DNA from: Thiodiazotropha sp037382205
GTDB taxonomy: Bacteria; Pseudomonadota; Gammaproteobacteria; Chromatiales; Chromatiaceae
Assembly (NCBI GenBank): GCA_037382205.1
Contig: JARRQD010000022.1
Location: 7,720-71,719, forward strand
Length of the DNA stretch: 64,000 nt
Reading direction: 5' to 3'
This document shows positions 1 to 8,083 of the stretch, in pieces. Position 1 is the first letter of the stretch. Each line of letters starts with the position of its first letter. Position numbers and translations under genes: made by a program. The notes beneath the pieces are model-generated. The model ran no database searches, had not been told where the DNA came from, and saw only the letters and a program-made list of their open reading frames with translations.

Positions 1-50
1 GAGGTTCGCTGGGCAGGCTTGAACCTCGGAAGATGGTATATTGACAGGCT

Positions 51-262
51 AGTGTAGTGTCCTATACAAATCATACATTTAGACGAGGCCTATCATGAAA
101 TTGAGCATAAATCCCTTGCCTCGCCCTGCGGCAAGCCACTCAAGCCACGATTGCGGCGTTGCAGCCCTTGGAAAGGGAGCCGCCATTCCCGGCAGGCTGC
201 GCCTTGCACTCGCGGCTTGAGTGGCTTTCTAAATGCACGCTTTTATATAGGACACTACACTA
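51..262. mobile_element. MITE-like element with terminal inverted repeats
   Basis: The left end reads CTAGTGTAGTGTCCTATA and the right end is its reverse complement, TATAGGACACTACACTAG. Similarity between the two ends continues for about 35 bases with a few mismatches. Inside is a second inverted pair: AAGCCACTCAAGCC near 134 and GGCTTGAGTGGCTT near 213. There is no ORF of useful size, so this is a non-autonomous element of about 212 bp. The CTAG at each end fits a TA target within CTAG, as described for IS630/Tc1-type transposases (family assignment is inference). A second, partial copy lies at 30138-30218 next to an assembly gap. Confidence 0.75.
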
Positions 263-316
263 GGTTAGTAGCAACTAACCAGCCTATCTGGGCATTATAA
301 GTTCAGATTTACTTGA

Positions 317-1702
317 GTGGAGACTATTTGCTTGATTTCATTCGAAAGTAGCGGTTTTTCACTACAAACCAGTCGTCTGAGCAGACAAACGCAGGTGCTC
401 AGATGGTTACAATTAGGTGTTTTGGCCTTGGCGCTGGCCGGTTTGTTTGCCATTTTGCTGGTACTATCCAGGATTCCGGGCAGTGAAGCCTTTTTCGGTT
501 GGATCGACTTTTTTAAAACGGCTCTGGTCATCCATGTGGACCAATCCGTACTGATCTGGTTCTTGTCGATGAGCGCACTGATCTGGAGTCTGACAATCCC
601 GCATCGAAGTGGTCTCCAAACCTTGGAGTCGATTGCCTTTCTGTTTGCACTCAGTGGCGCTCTGGGGATTGCCGCCTCCGCATTTATTGGCGATGGCGCA
701 CCTTTGATGAATAACTATGTGCCAGTGCTTCAACGGCCGCTGTTTTTTCTTATGTTGGGGCTGTTTGGTATCGGGATTACACTGCAGGCGAGTGTTCGCC
801 TCGTCAGTTTTAAGCCCAAACAGTGGCTAGGCTCATCGCCTGATATCCTCAATTTGGCCAGCTGGACCGTTTCACTCGCTCTCTTAGTCTCATTGCTCGC
901 TTTGCTTGTTGCATGGACTCAGATGCCTGATGATGTGACGGGACAGGCTTACTATGAGTATCTGTTTTGGGGGGCAGGGCACAGTTTACAGTTTGCTTAC
1001 ACCCAGTTGATTATTCTTGTTTGGATTCTACTGGCACTTGGCAGCGGAGTTGTGTTACCTGGTAATCCGCGTTGGTATCTATGGCTATTCGTCATAGGTG
1101 TTGCGCCGGTATTGGTTACCCCACTGATCTACATGGTCCATGAAACAGTGACTCTGGCATCAAGATCGGCATTTACCGACTTGATGAAATATGGTGGTGG
1201 CCTGGCAGTTATTCCGGTAGGTTTATTAATTGTCATCGGGCTGCTTTGGGCAGATCAAACAACAGCTGAACAAAAACCTTTGCGTGCCGCTCTCTGGATG
1301 TCGCTGTTACTGTTCTTTTCTGGTGGCGCATTGGCCTTGTTCATTACAGGTGTCAATACCATGATTCCGGCACACTATCATGGTTCCATTGTCGGGGTGA
1401 CCCTGGGTTTGATGGGGCTGGGTTATCTCTTGCTACCTAAACTCGGCTACCCAATACCCAAAGGCCGGATGGTCAAACTACAACCTTGGATCTATGGTAT
1501 AGGCCAACTATTGCATATCAGTGGCTTGGCTGGCTCCGGCCTGATGGGTATTCAGCGCAAAACTGCAGGATCCGCTCAAGGCCTGGAGAGTATCTGGGCA
1601 AAAGCCTTTATGGGGGTTATGGGGTTAGGTGGCCTGCTGGCAGTGATCGGTGGAATCCTCTTTGTTTGGATCATGCTACGCACCTTTGTACGGGGTAGGT
1701 GA
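317..1702 (+). CDS. haem-copper oxidase subunit I-like membrane protein
   Basis: This polytopic membrane protein of 461 residues has about twelve hydrophobic segments. Histidines sit where haem-copper oxidase subunit I ligands are expected: H73 (IHVDQSV, helix II type), H222 (FWGAGHSLQF, helix VI type), H275 (MVHET, helix VII type) and H353/H355 (AHYHGSIVG, helix X type). The helix VII double histidine of catalytic oxidases is reduced to a single His, so the Cu-B site may be altered. It is short for a cbb3 or aa3 subunit I and has no neighbouring subunit II. The start used is GTG, 55 bases after the MITE, and a later start is possible because residues 1-25 are not membrane-like. It ends 7 bases from a convergent gene. 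The substrate and any enzymatic activity are unknown. Confidence 0.7.
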   Translation: METICLISFESSGFSLQTSRLSRQTQVLRWLQLGVLALALAGLFAILLVLSRIPGSEAFFGWIDFFKTALVIHVDQSVLIWFLSMSALIWSLTIPHRSGLQTLESIAFLFALSGALGIAASAFIGDGAPLMNNYVPVLQRPLFFLMLGLFGIGITLQASVRLVSFKPKQWLGSSPDILNLASWTVSLALLVSLLALLVAWTQMPDDVTGQAYYEYLFWGAGHSLQFAYTQLIILVWILLALGSGVVLPGNPRWYLWLFVIGVAPVLVTPLIYMVHETVTLASRSAFTDLMKYGGGLAVIPVGLLIVIGLLWADQTTAEQKPLRAALWMSLLLFFSGGALALFITGVNTMIPAHYHGSIVGVTLGLMGLGYLLLPKLGYPIPKGRMVKLQPWIYGIGQLLHISGLAGSGLMGIQRKTAGSAQGLESIWAKAFMGVMGLGGLLAVIGGILFVWIMLRTFVRGR

Positions 1703-1708
1703 GTTGAG

Positions 1709-2146
1709 TTAGTTTCTAACCTCGGTGCGCAGGATCGGGTATTTGCTCTTACCGAAGCTGATGGTCATGGTTATCTGTTCTTTTCCATAAAAGGTATGCT
1801 CGATATGAAGCGGATGCCTTTTTTCTCCATTAGCAAACAGAGCAACAATATATTGTCTGTCCAGCAGACGCTGGGATGAGGATTGGTTTTGAATGGTCAA
1901 TGTGGCCCAGCGCTCACCCAGCTGGTTACTCATGAAGAGACTGCTGAGGATTTTGAAGTCGCCAATTTTTGGCTGCAGATCATCGGCATCAGAAAACTCC
2001 AGGTAGAGCGATCCAGGAATCGGATCGTCAATCGTCAAAACCTCATTCTCAGGAATGTCGCCTGCATAGGCGCTAAGCGATAACAGCAGCAGAACAATTG
2101 ATATAACAATAGGCATCGGTAACTTCCTTATCAAAGATTTGCTCAT
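1709..2146 (-). CDS. exported protein of unknown function
   Basis: This 145-residue protein has a clear Sec signal peptide: a basic start (MSKSLIRK), a hydrophobic core at residues 12-27, and cleavage near AYA-GD at about residue 29. The mature part is mainly predicted beta, with phrases such as GERWATLTIQNQSSSQR, suggesting a small immunoglobulin-like or C2-like fold (inference). No cysteines or catalytic motif are visible in the mature part. It is convergent with the haem-copper oxidase-like gene, and the stop codons are only a few bases apart. I do not recognise the family. Confidence 0.7.
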   Translation of the reverse strand: MSKSLIRKLPMPIVISIVLLLLSLSAYAGDIPENEVLTIDDPIPGSLYLEFSDADDLQPKIGDFKILSSLFMSNQLGERWATLTIQNQSSSQRLLDRQYIVALFANGEKRHPLHIEHTFYGKEQITMTISFGKSKYPILRTEVRN

Positions 2147-2279
2147 TTATTGATATCTTTGATCATCAGTGTGATCAGTAACTCTTACTGACTTTCGGTT
2201 ACAAAAAAGTTTCATACAATGTCAAAACTTTGCAAATCCATGGTTCGTCGCTGTTTAATTAGCATCTGAGATAAGAGAT

Positions 2280-2327
2280 GCCCGGATATCTCAAAATGTC
2301 GGGGAACACTCGATGAGATATCCAGGC
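2280..2327 (-). terminator. inverted repeat after the RTX gene
   Basis: GCCCGGATATCTCA (2280-2293) can pair with TGAGATATCCAGGC (2314-2327) with one mismatch, enclosing a smaller hairpin. It lies just after the stop codon of the minus-strand RTX gene, so it is a likely transcript end. There is no clear T-run, so intrinsic termination is uncertain. Confidence 0.5.
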
Positions 2328-2343
2328 GGGAGAGGTTTTTATT

Positions 2344-3558
2344 CTAACGAGCCGATATATGATTCAATAGCATGCCAAAGCCAACCGGCATGGTTGAGAC
2401 CTGGTTATCATTGCCTTGAATGATGCAATCCAGGCCTTTGCCGCCATTCAGGTAGTCAATGCCAGGTCCTCCGACCAGACGATCCCAGCCTTTACCGCCA
2501 TGAATGACATCGTTACCTGCGCCTCCACGAAGATGGTCATGACCTTTGTTGCCGTTGATGCGATCGTTACCGGTTCCCCCATCGATGTAGTCGTTGCCTT
2601 TACCGCCGGAAATGACGTCGTTGCCCCATTGGCCATAGATGGTGTCACTACCTCTGCCACCATGGATTCGATCGTTACCAAAGCCACCAAAGATTTGGTC
2701 ACGACCTTTATCGCCTTGAATATAGTCATTACCGAAGCCGCCATCGATACGATCATTGCCTTTACCGCCACGGATCGAGTCGTTTCCGAAACCACCATAG
2801 ATACGATCATTGCCTTTACCACCATGGATAGTATCATTTCCAACACCGCCTAAGATGGTGTCATGGCCTTTGTCACCTTGAATGTAATCATTGCCGTAAC
2901 CGCCTCTGATGGTGTCATTGCCTTTGCCACCACGGATCGAATCGTTACCATAACCGCCGTCAATCTGGTCACTTCCTTTGCCACCGTGGATCGTATCATT
3001 ACCGCAACCACCATCAATGACATCGCTGCCTTTACCACCGCTGATCGAGTCGTTGCCACAACCGCCTTTAATGGTGTCATTGCCTTTGCCGCCGACGATT
3101 CGGTCGTTACCTGAACCGCCATACAACTTGTCGCTGCCCTTGCCGCCATTGATGTTGTCGTTGCCGCCACCACCATAGATGGTGTCATTGCCTTTACCGC
3201 CAATCAGGTTATCGTCACCACAACTACCGTAGATGGTGTCATTACCCTTTCCACCGTCGATCGTGATGTTGGTCTTGGGGCCATACAACTGATGACCTGA
3301 CATAGTGATGGTGTCATTGCCTTTACCACCTTTAATGACCAGGTTTTTCGCCTGTTCGGCAGTAAAGCAGTGGTCCTTACCATTGACTGTGACTTTTACA
3401 GAGCCGTCCATGTTTTGATGGACATGGATTCTGTCATTACCACCTCTGGCATCAAGTACAACTTTACCAGTATTGATCCTTTTACCAAAGATTTTCATCT
3501 CGCCCATGTCAACTCTGGTAGAGTTTCTATCTAGACATACATTTGAAAAAAATCCCAT
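2344..3558 (-). CDS. RTX (haemolysin-type) calcium-binding repeat protein
   Basis: This 404-residue protein is built almost entirely of GGxGxDxIx nonapeptides from about residue 75 to 375. They mostly alternate as GGKGNDTI and GGxGNDxI, giving an 18-residue super-period. Such repeats fold into a calcium-loaded parallel beta-roll and are typical of proteins secreted by type I systems. The N-terminal 70 residues contain a short beta-rich segment with ARGGNDRIHV. The C-terminus has no repeats and would be the place for an uncleaved type I signal. A TAGGAG ribosome site lies 7 bases before the ATG. No enzymatic domain is present, and no type I exporter is encoded in the window. It may be an adhesin, a surface-layer component or a matrix protein. 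It lies next to, and in the same orientation as, the cationic-repeat protein gene. Confidence 0.88.
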   Translation of the reverse strand: MGFFSNVCLDRNSTRVDMGEMKIFGKRINTGKVVLDARGGNDRIHVHQNMDGSVKVTVNGKDHCFTAEQAKNLVIKGGKGNDTITMSGHQLYGPKTNITIDGGKGNDTIYGSCGDDNLIGGKGNDTIYGGGGNDNINGGKGSDKLYGGSGNDRIVGGKGNDTIKGGCGNDSISGGKGSDVIDGGCGNDTIHGGKGSDQIDGGYGNDSIRGGKGNDTIRGGYGNDYIQGDKGHDTILGGVGNDTIHGGKGNDRIYGGFGNDSIRGGKGNDRIDGGFGNDYIQGDKGRDQIFGGFGNDRIHGGRGSDTIYGQWGNDVISGGKGNDYIDGGTGNDRINGNKGHDHLRGGAGNDVIHGGKGWDRLVGGPGIDYLNGGKGLDCIIQGNDNQVSTMPVGFGMLLNHISAR

Positions 3559-3725
3559 AGTGTTACTCCTAATCCCTAGTTGAGATTGTTTGGTCCTTTG
3601 AAGAAATTTTGTGCTTGCCCAGATAAATTAAACTATCTTCTAATAAGAAAATGTAGATGGGAATCTCCCTAGCTAGGGTTAACCAGTATAACGGATATTT
3701 TTTTAGGAACTTCTAAAAATAGACT

Positions 3726-3750
3726 AAGCCCGTGAATAACTCACGGGCTT
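3726..3750 (-). terminator. probable intrinsic terminator of the cationic-repeat gene
   Basis: A perfect 10-bp stem, AAGCCCGTGA/TCACGGGCTT, with an ATAAC loop lies 22 bases past the stop codon at 3773. On the minus strand a T-rich stretch follows within about 10 bases. Confidence 0.7.
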
Positions 3751-3772
3751 ATGAGGTGTGTATAAGTATCGA

Positions 3773-5941
3773 TTAGGCGGCTTGATTCAGGATGTTATTT
3801 ATAACAACTTGTTTATCCATACGATCTTTGAGTATCTGCAGAATCTCCTCAGGTGAGCCATTTTCGAGAAGAATTCCAAGTTTTTGTGCATCTTTGGCAT
3901 AGTTTTGTATCTCTGTCATCAGTTGCTGGCTGTTTTGATCAATTGGTTTGTTCAGTAGCTCGCCTGCGGTAGTAATTGCATCGGCAAGGCGGCCATCTTT
4001 GAGCGAGTTGATGGCGTTCTCCATCTGTTTGATGTTTTGACTGGCCTCATAGAGTTCGGCTTTGGCTTTTTTGCTGCCAATATAATGCTCAGCCGTCTTC
4101 AAGAGTAGCTGAGCGGCCTCGTCATACTGATGCGATTTGATCATCTGGTTTGCCTGATGCAATTGTTGAAAGGTTTGAGTTACCTGAGAGATCTTTTCGC
4201 GATCCTCACTCCCAAGGTTGAGATGTGAGCCATACTGTTCAGTCAATAGTGATATAGCGCCGCTGTAGTCTCCCTGATTGACTGCATGGTCGATCGACTG
4301 TAGAACTTCAGCGTTTTGTCCGATTTTTTGCAAAATATGATCACCGGATGCTCCGGTGAAATCCTGCAGTAAAGTCGATCCTACACCAATTGCGCTAAGA
4401 TAGTCGCCACTCTGTACGGCCTGATAGGCCTGGTGAACCTGTCCTGCCTGCTTGATGGTATTGGCGACAGCCGGGTTACCATCAAAGAAATTGCTTGCAA
4501 GGTTGGCTGCAGCCATGAGATCTTTCTCAGCGATCGCCTTGTATGCCGCTGAGGCTGTGTTCATATGGCTGGCGAAAGATGTGGCCTTGTTGATGAACCC
4601 TGATGAGGCACCCAGGGCTTTACCGAAGGTCGACACACCGTTTGCCACACCGGCCACACCGCCAAGTACCATGCCCCAGCTCTTGTGCTTGACTCCTTGA
4701 AAGATATTGTAGGCTGACATGGCCATGTTAAGACCTTTGGCGACTATGGAAACAACTGGAATCGGAATGAACTGGGCAACAGTCAATATGCCTTGCACCA
4801 ACTTGCTTTGAGCAAGTTTCTGAAAGGCCTTTTTGAGGCCTTTGCCAAGTTTTTTTATACCTTTCTTGATTCCCTGGCCTATTTTTTTAATACCTCGGCC
4901 GATACTTTTTATGCCTTTCTTAATGCCTCGGCCGATACTTTTTACGCCTTTTTTAATGCTTCGGCCGATTCGTTTAACCCCTTTCTTAAGTTTTTTCAAT
5001 CCTCTTGAAAACCAACTATATTCGACCTCGACCTTGTCTCCATCGATTTCAATATAACCACTGTCATTTTCTTGCTTAAGTTCGTTGAGTGTTTCTTCAG
5101 AGATTGATTCACCCTGTACCTGTCTGGCAAAGATATCGCCTTCATCACCTGCAGCATCTGATACATTTACTCTGGTATCTATTGCATGCCCTACCTCTTC
5201 AGTGAGAGTTTTCTCCGCCTGAGCCATATCGGTTCTTAACAGCTCTTTGCTAAGATATACTGTATCGTTACTCTGACTGTAAGCGCCCAATGCTTTGCCA
5301 TTTGTCTGGATGCCCGACTGATCCTGGAGCTGTTGACTGTCTACCAGTTCTACACTTGGCATCCAACTGAAGTCGCCTTTCAAGGTCTGCTGGCGTATAT
5401 TTTCAGCGCTGTTTTTGTCGTATTGGTCGCCAAATGTTTTGCTCATGATGTCATGGAAGGCCGCCTTGTCTGATGCGGTATTGGCGAAGCGCTGTTGGAA
5501 TTGTTGAGTTATTTGATTGAGTGCCTGCTGATCATTGGCGGCAATGGAGCTGCCCACCAGAGTTGCTTTGCTCAGCTGGTTGTTCTGCGGTGTCTGGGTT
5601 TCAGTCACAACTGCAGCTGTTTGTTGATTAAGCTTTGCAGGCTGGCTGTAGTCAAGGATTTTATATGGGGTCTGCTGTAGATTGGTCGGCAATCTTTCTG
5701 CGCCACTGTTGTTGGATGCCGGGTTTTGGTTTGTACTGGTGCTCTCTAGCAACTCCGAATTTTCCAGCATAGTACGCCGTTCTTGTGCATTGGATAAATC
5801 CCATAATATAGGGTTGATTCTTTTCGGCGCGGACATATTGGTGAGCTGTTCATCACTGACTCCTGCGGTGCTGCTGCTTGACCCCTGTAAAGACTTCGAG
5901 TGGGTTTGGTTTTGTTGAAATCGTGCAGAAAAATGAATCAT
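3773..5941 (-). CDS. large protein with EExGH block and cationic 11-residue repeats
   Basis: The 722-residue protein has no recognised full-length family. Residues 1-140 are polar and Gln/Ser-rich. Residues 240-305 carry LTEEVGHAID (E248, E249, H252, D255), then GDEGDIFARQVQGESIS. This resembles a zinc-metalloprotease-like block that, to my recollection, recurs in large secreted bacterial proteins; the first His of HExxH is replaced by Glu, so activity is doubtful. Residues 314-375 are an array of 11-residue units like KKGVKSIGRGI, extremely Lys/Arg-rich and amphipathic. A hydrophobic stretch follows at about 382-400, then Gly/Ala-rich helices to about 450. From 480 to the end are helical repeats of TPR character (GDYLSAIG, GDYSGAIS). 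No signal peptide is seen. GGAGGTAGGCT before the ATG is a strong ribosome site. It could be a secreted effector or membrane-active protein (inference). Confidence 0.75.
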   Translation of the reverse strand: MIHFSARFQQNQTHSKSLQGSSSSTAGVSDEQLTNMSAPKRINPILWDLSNAQERRTMLENSELLESTSTNQNPASNNSGAERLPTNLQQTPYKILDYSQPAKLNQQTAAVVTETQTPQNNQLSKATLVGSSIAANDQQALNQITQQFQQRFANTASDKAAFHDIMSKTFGDQYDKNSAENIRQQTLKGDFSWMPSVELVDSQQLQDQSGIQTNGKALGAYSQSNDTVYLSKELLRTDMAQAEKTLTEEVGHAIDTRVNVSDAAGDEGDIFARQVQGESISEETLNELKQENDSGYIEIDGDKVEVEYSWFSRGLKKLKKGVKRIGRSIKKGVKSIGRGIKKGIKSIGRGIKKIGQGIKKGIKKLGKGLKKAFQKLAQSKLVQGILTVAQFIPIPVVSIVAKGLNMAMSAYNIFQGVKHKSWGMVLGGVAGVANGVSTFGKALGASSGFINKATSFASHMNTASAAYKAIAEKDLMAAANLASNFFDGNPAVANTIKQAGQVHQAYQAVQSGDYLSAIGVGSTLLQDFTGASGDHILQKIGQNAEVLQSIDHAVNQGDYSGAISLLTEQYGSHLNLGSEDREKISQVTQTFQQLHQANQMIKSHQYDEAAQLLLKTAEHYIGSKKAKAELYEASQNIKQMENAINSLKDGRLADAITTAGELLNKPIDQNSQQLMTEIQNYAKDAQKLGILLENGSPEEILQILKDRMDKQVVINNILNQAA

Positions 5942-6433
5942 AGCCTACCTCCATGATCTGGTATTTATCTTTTCTTTAGATTACATCACCCCCCTTTATT
6001 GACAAGCTGGGGATTACCCTAGTGGCATGGCAGTACACTCTGTAGCACTTAGAGTCTGCTGAGGTTAGGTAAATCCCGAACTTAACAGTAGGCTGAGGAG
6101 TTGGCCCTTCCAGTAAAGTAGAACCTACAAAATCAGGTGACTGCTCAAATCTGCTAAATTATTTGTTTTTGTCGAAAAAGTGATCGATAGGCAGACTCAC
6201 CCACTGGGTGAGTCACGCGAGCGAGTAAATTGCTCGCTTGTCACACTTGCAAGTATTTTTTAATACAAAAGGTTAACTAAATAATTATATTTAAAAAAGA
6301 ACTGGTATAATCTTAAAGATATTGGCGATTCTAGCGCCTTCCTGAAAATAGAGTCTTTTTTAGTTTTTCTACTGTGAATCGTAGCGGTCAACTACGAAGC
6401 CACATGAGCACAGCTATACCCTAGAGGAATAAA
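5942..6433. other. intergenic region with two adjacent hairpins
   Basis: This 492-bp AT-rich region has no convincing ORF. At 6194-6214 there is a perfect palindrome, GACTCACCC-ACT-GGGTGAGTC. Immediately after it, AGCGAG at 6220-6225 pairs with CTCGCT at 6233-6238. The pair lies between divergent genes, upstream of a good -10 element for the gene at 6434. It could be a terminator of an unseen short transcript or a protein-binding site. Confidence 0.5.
6303..6311 (+). promoter_or_regulatory. extended -10 promoter element
   Basis: TGGTATAAT is a perfect extended -10 hexamer (TGnTATAAT) about 120 bases before the start of the gene at 6434. No good -35 hexamer is visible at the expected spacing, which an extended -10 can tolerate. 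Confidence 0.45.
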
Positions 6434-6808
6434 TTGAAGTATTTATATGCAGGACTTGCTGGTTTATGGGCTTTGTCTCCCTGGTATGCACAAGCAGTAG
6501 AATTCGTGATGAGTGCTCCCAACGCTGCAGTCACCCTGCCTATCGAAGGAAGCAAAGGGAGCAGCTTTTACACGGTAGACGGCGACCGTTTCAACGTTAT
6601 TGTCGCTTTCACTGTTGGTCCAGAAGATAATGAGCAACTCGTCAGGCAGGTCATCCAGTTAATGGATGGGCAGACTTACCGGGTTTCGATCGGTGGGTTT
6701 GCTCTTGACACCAAGGCAACAACAATCAGTCTGACTCGAAAAGATCAAGCAATTCTGGCTAAGATTGTCTCATGTGAAAGCCGAGAAACGATGGCAAATT
6801 GTCTCTGA
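6434..6808 (+). CDS. small exported protein of unknown function
   Basis: This 124-residue protein has a TTG start preceded by AGAGGAAT. The signal peptide runs MKYLYAGLAG to about residue 21, with cleavage at YAQA-VEF. The mature part is about 100 residues, with two Cys near the end (CESRETMANC) that may form a disulphide. The sequence is beta-rich and has no motif I recognise. It is convergent with the UbiA-family gene, and only 24 bases separate the two stops. A short hairpin (GTCTG-CAGAC) in that gap may serve as terminator. Confidence 0.65.
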   Translation: MKYLYAGLAGLWALSPWYAQAVEFVMSAPNAAVTLPIEGSKGSSFYTVDGDRFNVIVAFTVGPEDNEQLVRQVIQLMDGQTYRVSIGGFALDTKATTISLTRKDQAILAKIVSCESRETMANCL

Positions 6809-6832
6809 GTCTGTCCGGCAGACCCTCCTTAT

Positions 6833-7726
6833 TCATAGGGCTTCAAGGAGCACGCCAATAAAAATCAAGCTGGGTGTGATCAGAGTGACGATTACATTGC
6901 GACCGAGACTTGCAATCAATTGATCCCTTTCACAGCTTTGTTGTTTAACGACAACATAAATTTTGTAGACCAGTCCAGCAGTAAGTAAGCCAAGCAGTGT
7001 TGTCACGGGTAAAAGGCCAAGCAGTACTCCACAAACAACAGCCAGATATGCAAATAGGCTAAAAATTAAAAACAATTTTGCTCTTCCAGCTGCATTTAGG
7101 ACAATTGCATAGTTATTTCGTCCGGTACTGCGGTCAGCCTCAATATCGGGGATCTGATTCAGCAATAGCAGATTATTGACCAGGAAAAATGGTGTCAACG
7201 AGAGTATTAACGCCGTGGCCGATAGCTGGCCAGTCAACGCATAGTGTGTGCCATTGACCATTAACGGGCCAAAGCAGAAACCGGAAGCGATCAAAACCAG
7301 AAAACGGTATCGATTGATCCAGCTGGTATAGCTGATGATGATCAGAATGCCCAGAAGCCCAATCGGTATCAGCCCCCAGCCAACGAGCTGTATTAGATAG
7401 AGCCCACAACCCAGGGTAATCAATAGAGAGACAGCGCCGATTACCAGGGCCTGGGGTGCAAGGTGCGGTTGCATCACTAAAGTGCCGCTACCACCGCTAA
7501 AGGGGGTACGCTGGGTTTTAGCATCCAATCCTGAATGGAAATCGAAATATTCATTTAAGGCATTGACACTGATATGGGCCATTATGGCACCCAGCAGTAC
7601 GATGCCAAGAATCCCCCAGGAGATAACATTTCCGGATAGCAGCGCACTCGCCACACCCAAAGAGACACAGACTGGTGTGAGGATCAAAAAGTTAGGCCGA
7701 GTTACACCGACTACTGGAAAGGGCAT
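6833..7726 (-). CDS. UbiA-family prenyltransferase, MenA-like
   Basis: This integral membrane prenyltransferase has about eight or nine transmembrane helices. The first Asp-rich site is NEYFDFHSGLD with RTPFSGGSGTL downstream, and the second is NQIPDIEADRSTGR. Both match UbiA-family enzymes that attach a polyprenyl chain to an aromatic ring using Mg2+. The SGGSGTL segment and overall order resemble 1,4-dihydroxy-2-naphthoate polyprenyltransferase (menaquinone pathway) more than UbiA of ubiquinone synthesis; this subfamily call is moderate. The chosen start (MPFPVVGV, 297 residues) has an AGGACA ribosome site; the longer frame to 7831 lacks one. It lies divergent to the multihaem cluster, which needs a quinone partner. 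Confidence 0.8.
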   Translation of the reverse strand: MPFPVVGVTRPNFLILTPVCVSLGVASALLSGNVISWGILGIVLLGAIMAHISVNALNEYFDFHSGLDAKTQRTPFSGGSGTLVMQPHLAPQALVIGAVSLLITLGCGLYLIQLVGWGLIPIGLLGILIIISYTSWINRYRFLVLIASGFCFGPLMVNGTHYALTGQLSATALILSLTPFFLVNNLLLLNQIPDIEADRSTGRNNYAIVLNAAGRAKLFLIFSLFAYLAVVCGVLLGLLPVTTLLGLLTAGLVYKIYVVVKQQSCERDQLIASLGRNVIVTLITPSLIFIGVLLEAL

Positions 7727-8083
7727 TATCAATTGTCCTGTGTGGTTGGTTTTAGAATAAAAAGATTCGCGCATCAACTGACATCTTATGGTCAAAATAA
7801 CGTACATCAATAGGGCATTTTGATTGATCATCTATCCGCTTCAGTTTAGATTTATTCTAAAAATACTGGATGGGACGGTTGCAAAATCAAATGTCAAAAC
7901 AAGCACGATAGCACACCAATAGCAACCATTTGCGGCTGTTCTGCAAAAACAACTTTGAGGATTGGGTTAAATCCCTTAGTTAAAGTAAGGTATATGACCG
8001 TGTTTAGTATTTCGAAATCATAACAAAACTATGTAATGTATTGTAATAAAAAATAAAAGCCGTTATGGCATAGATGGTGCTAT

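Noticed and set aside
2600..3200. CRISPR-like periodic repeats
   Set aside because: The period is 27/54 bases and comes from RTX nonapeptide codons; there are no unique spacers between identical repeats.
2416..3203. Several long frames on both strands within the RTX gene
   Set aside because: They are shadows of the repetitive GGxGxD coding sequence; their periodic Val/Met/Thr composition has no family resemblance.
4793..5057. Plus-strand Phe/Pro-rich frames
   Set aside because: They are the antisense of the Lys/Arg-rich repeat array, not genes.
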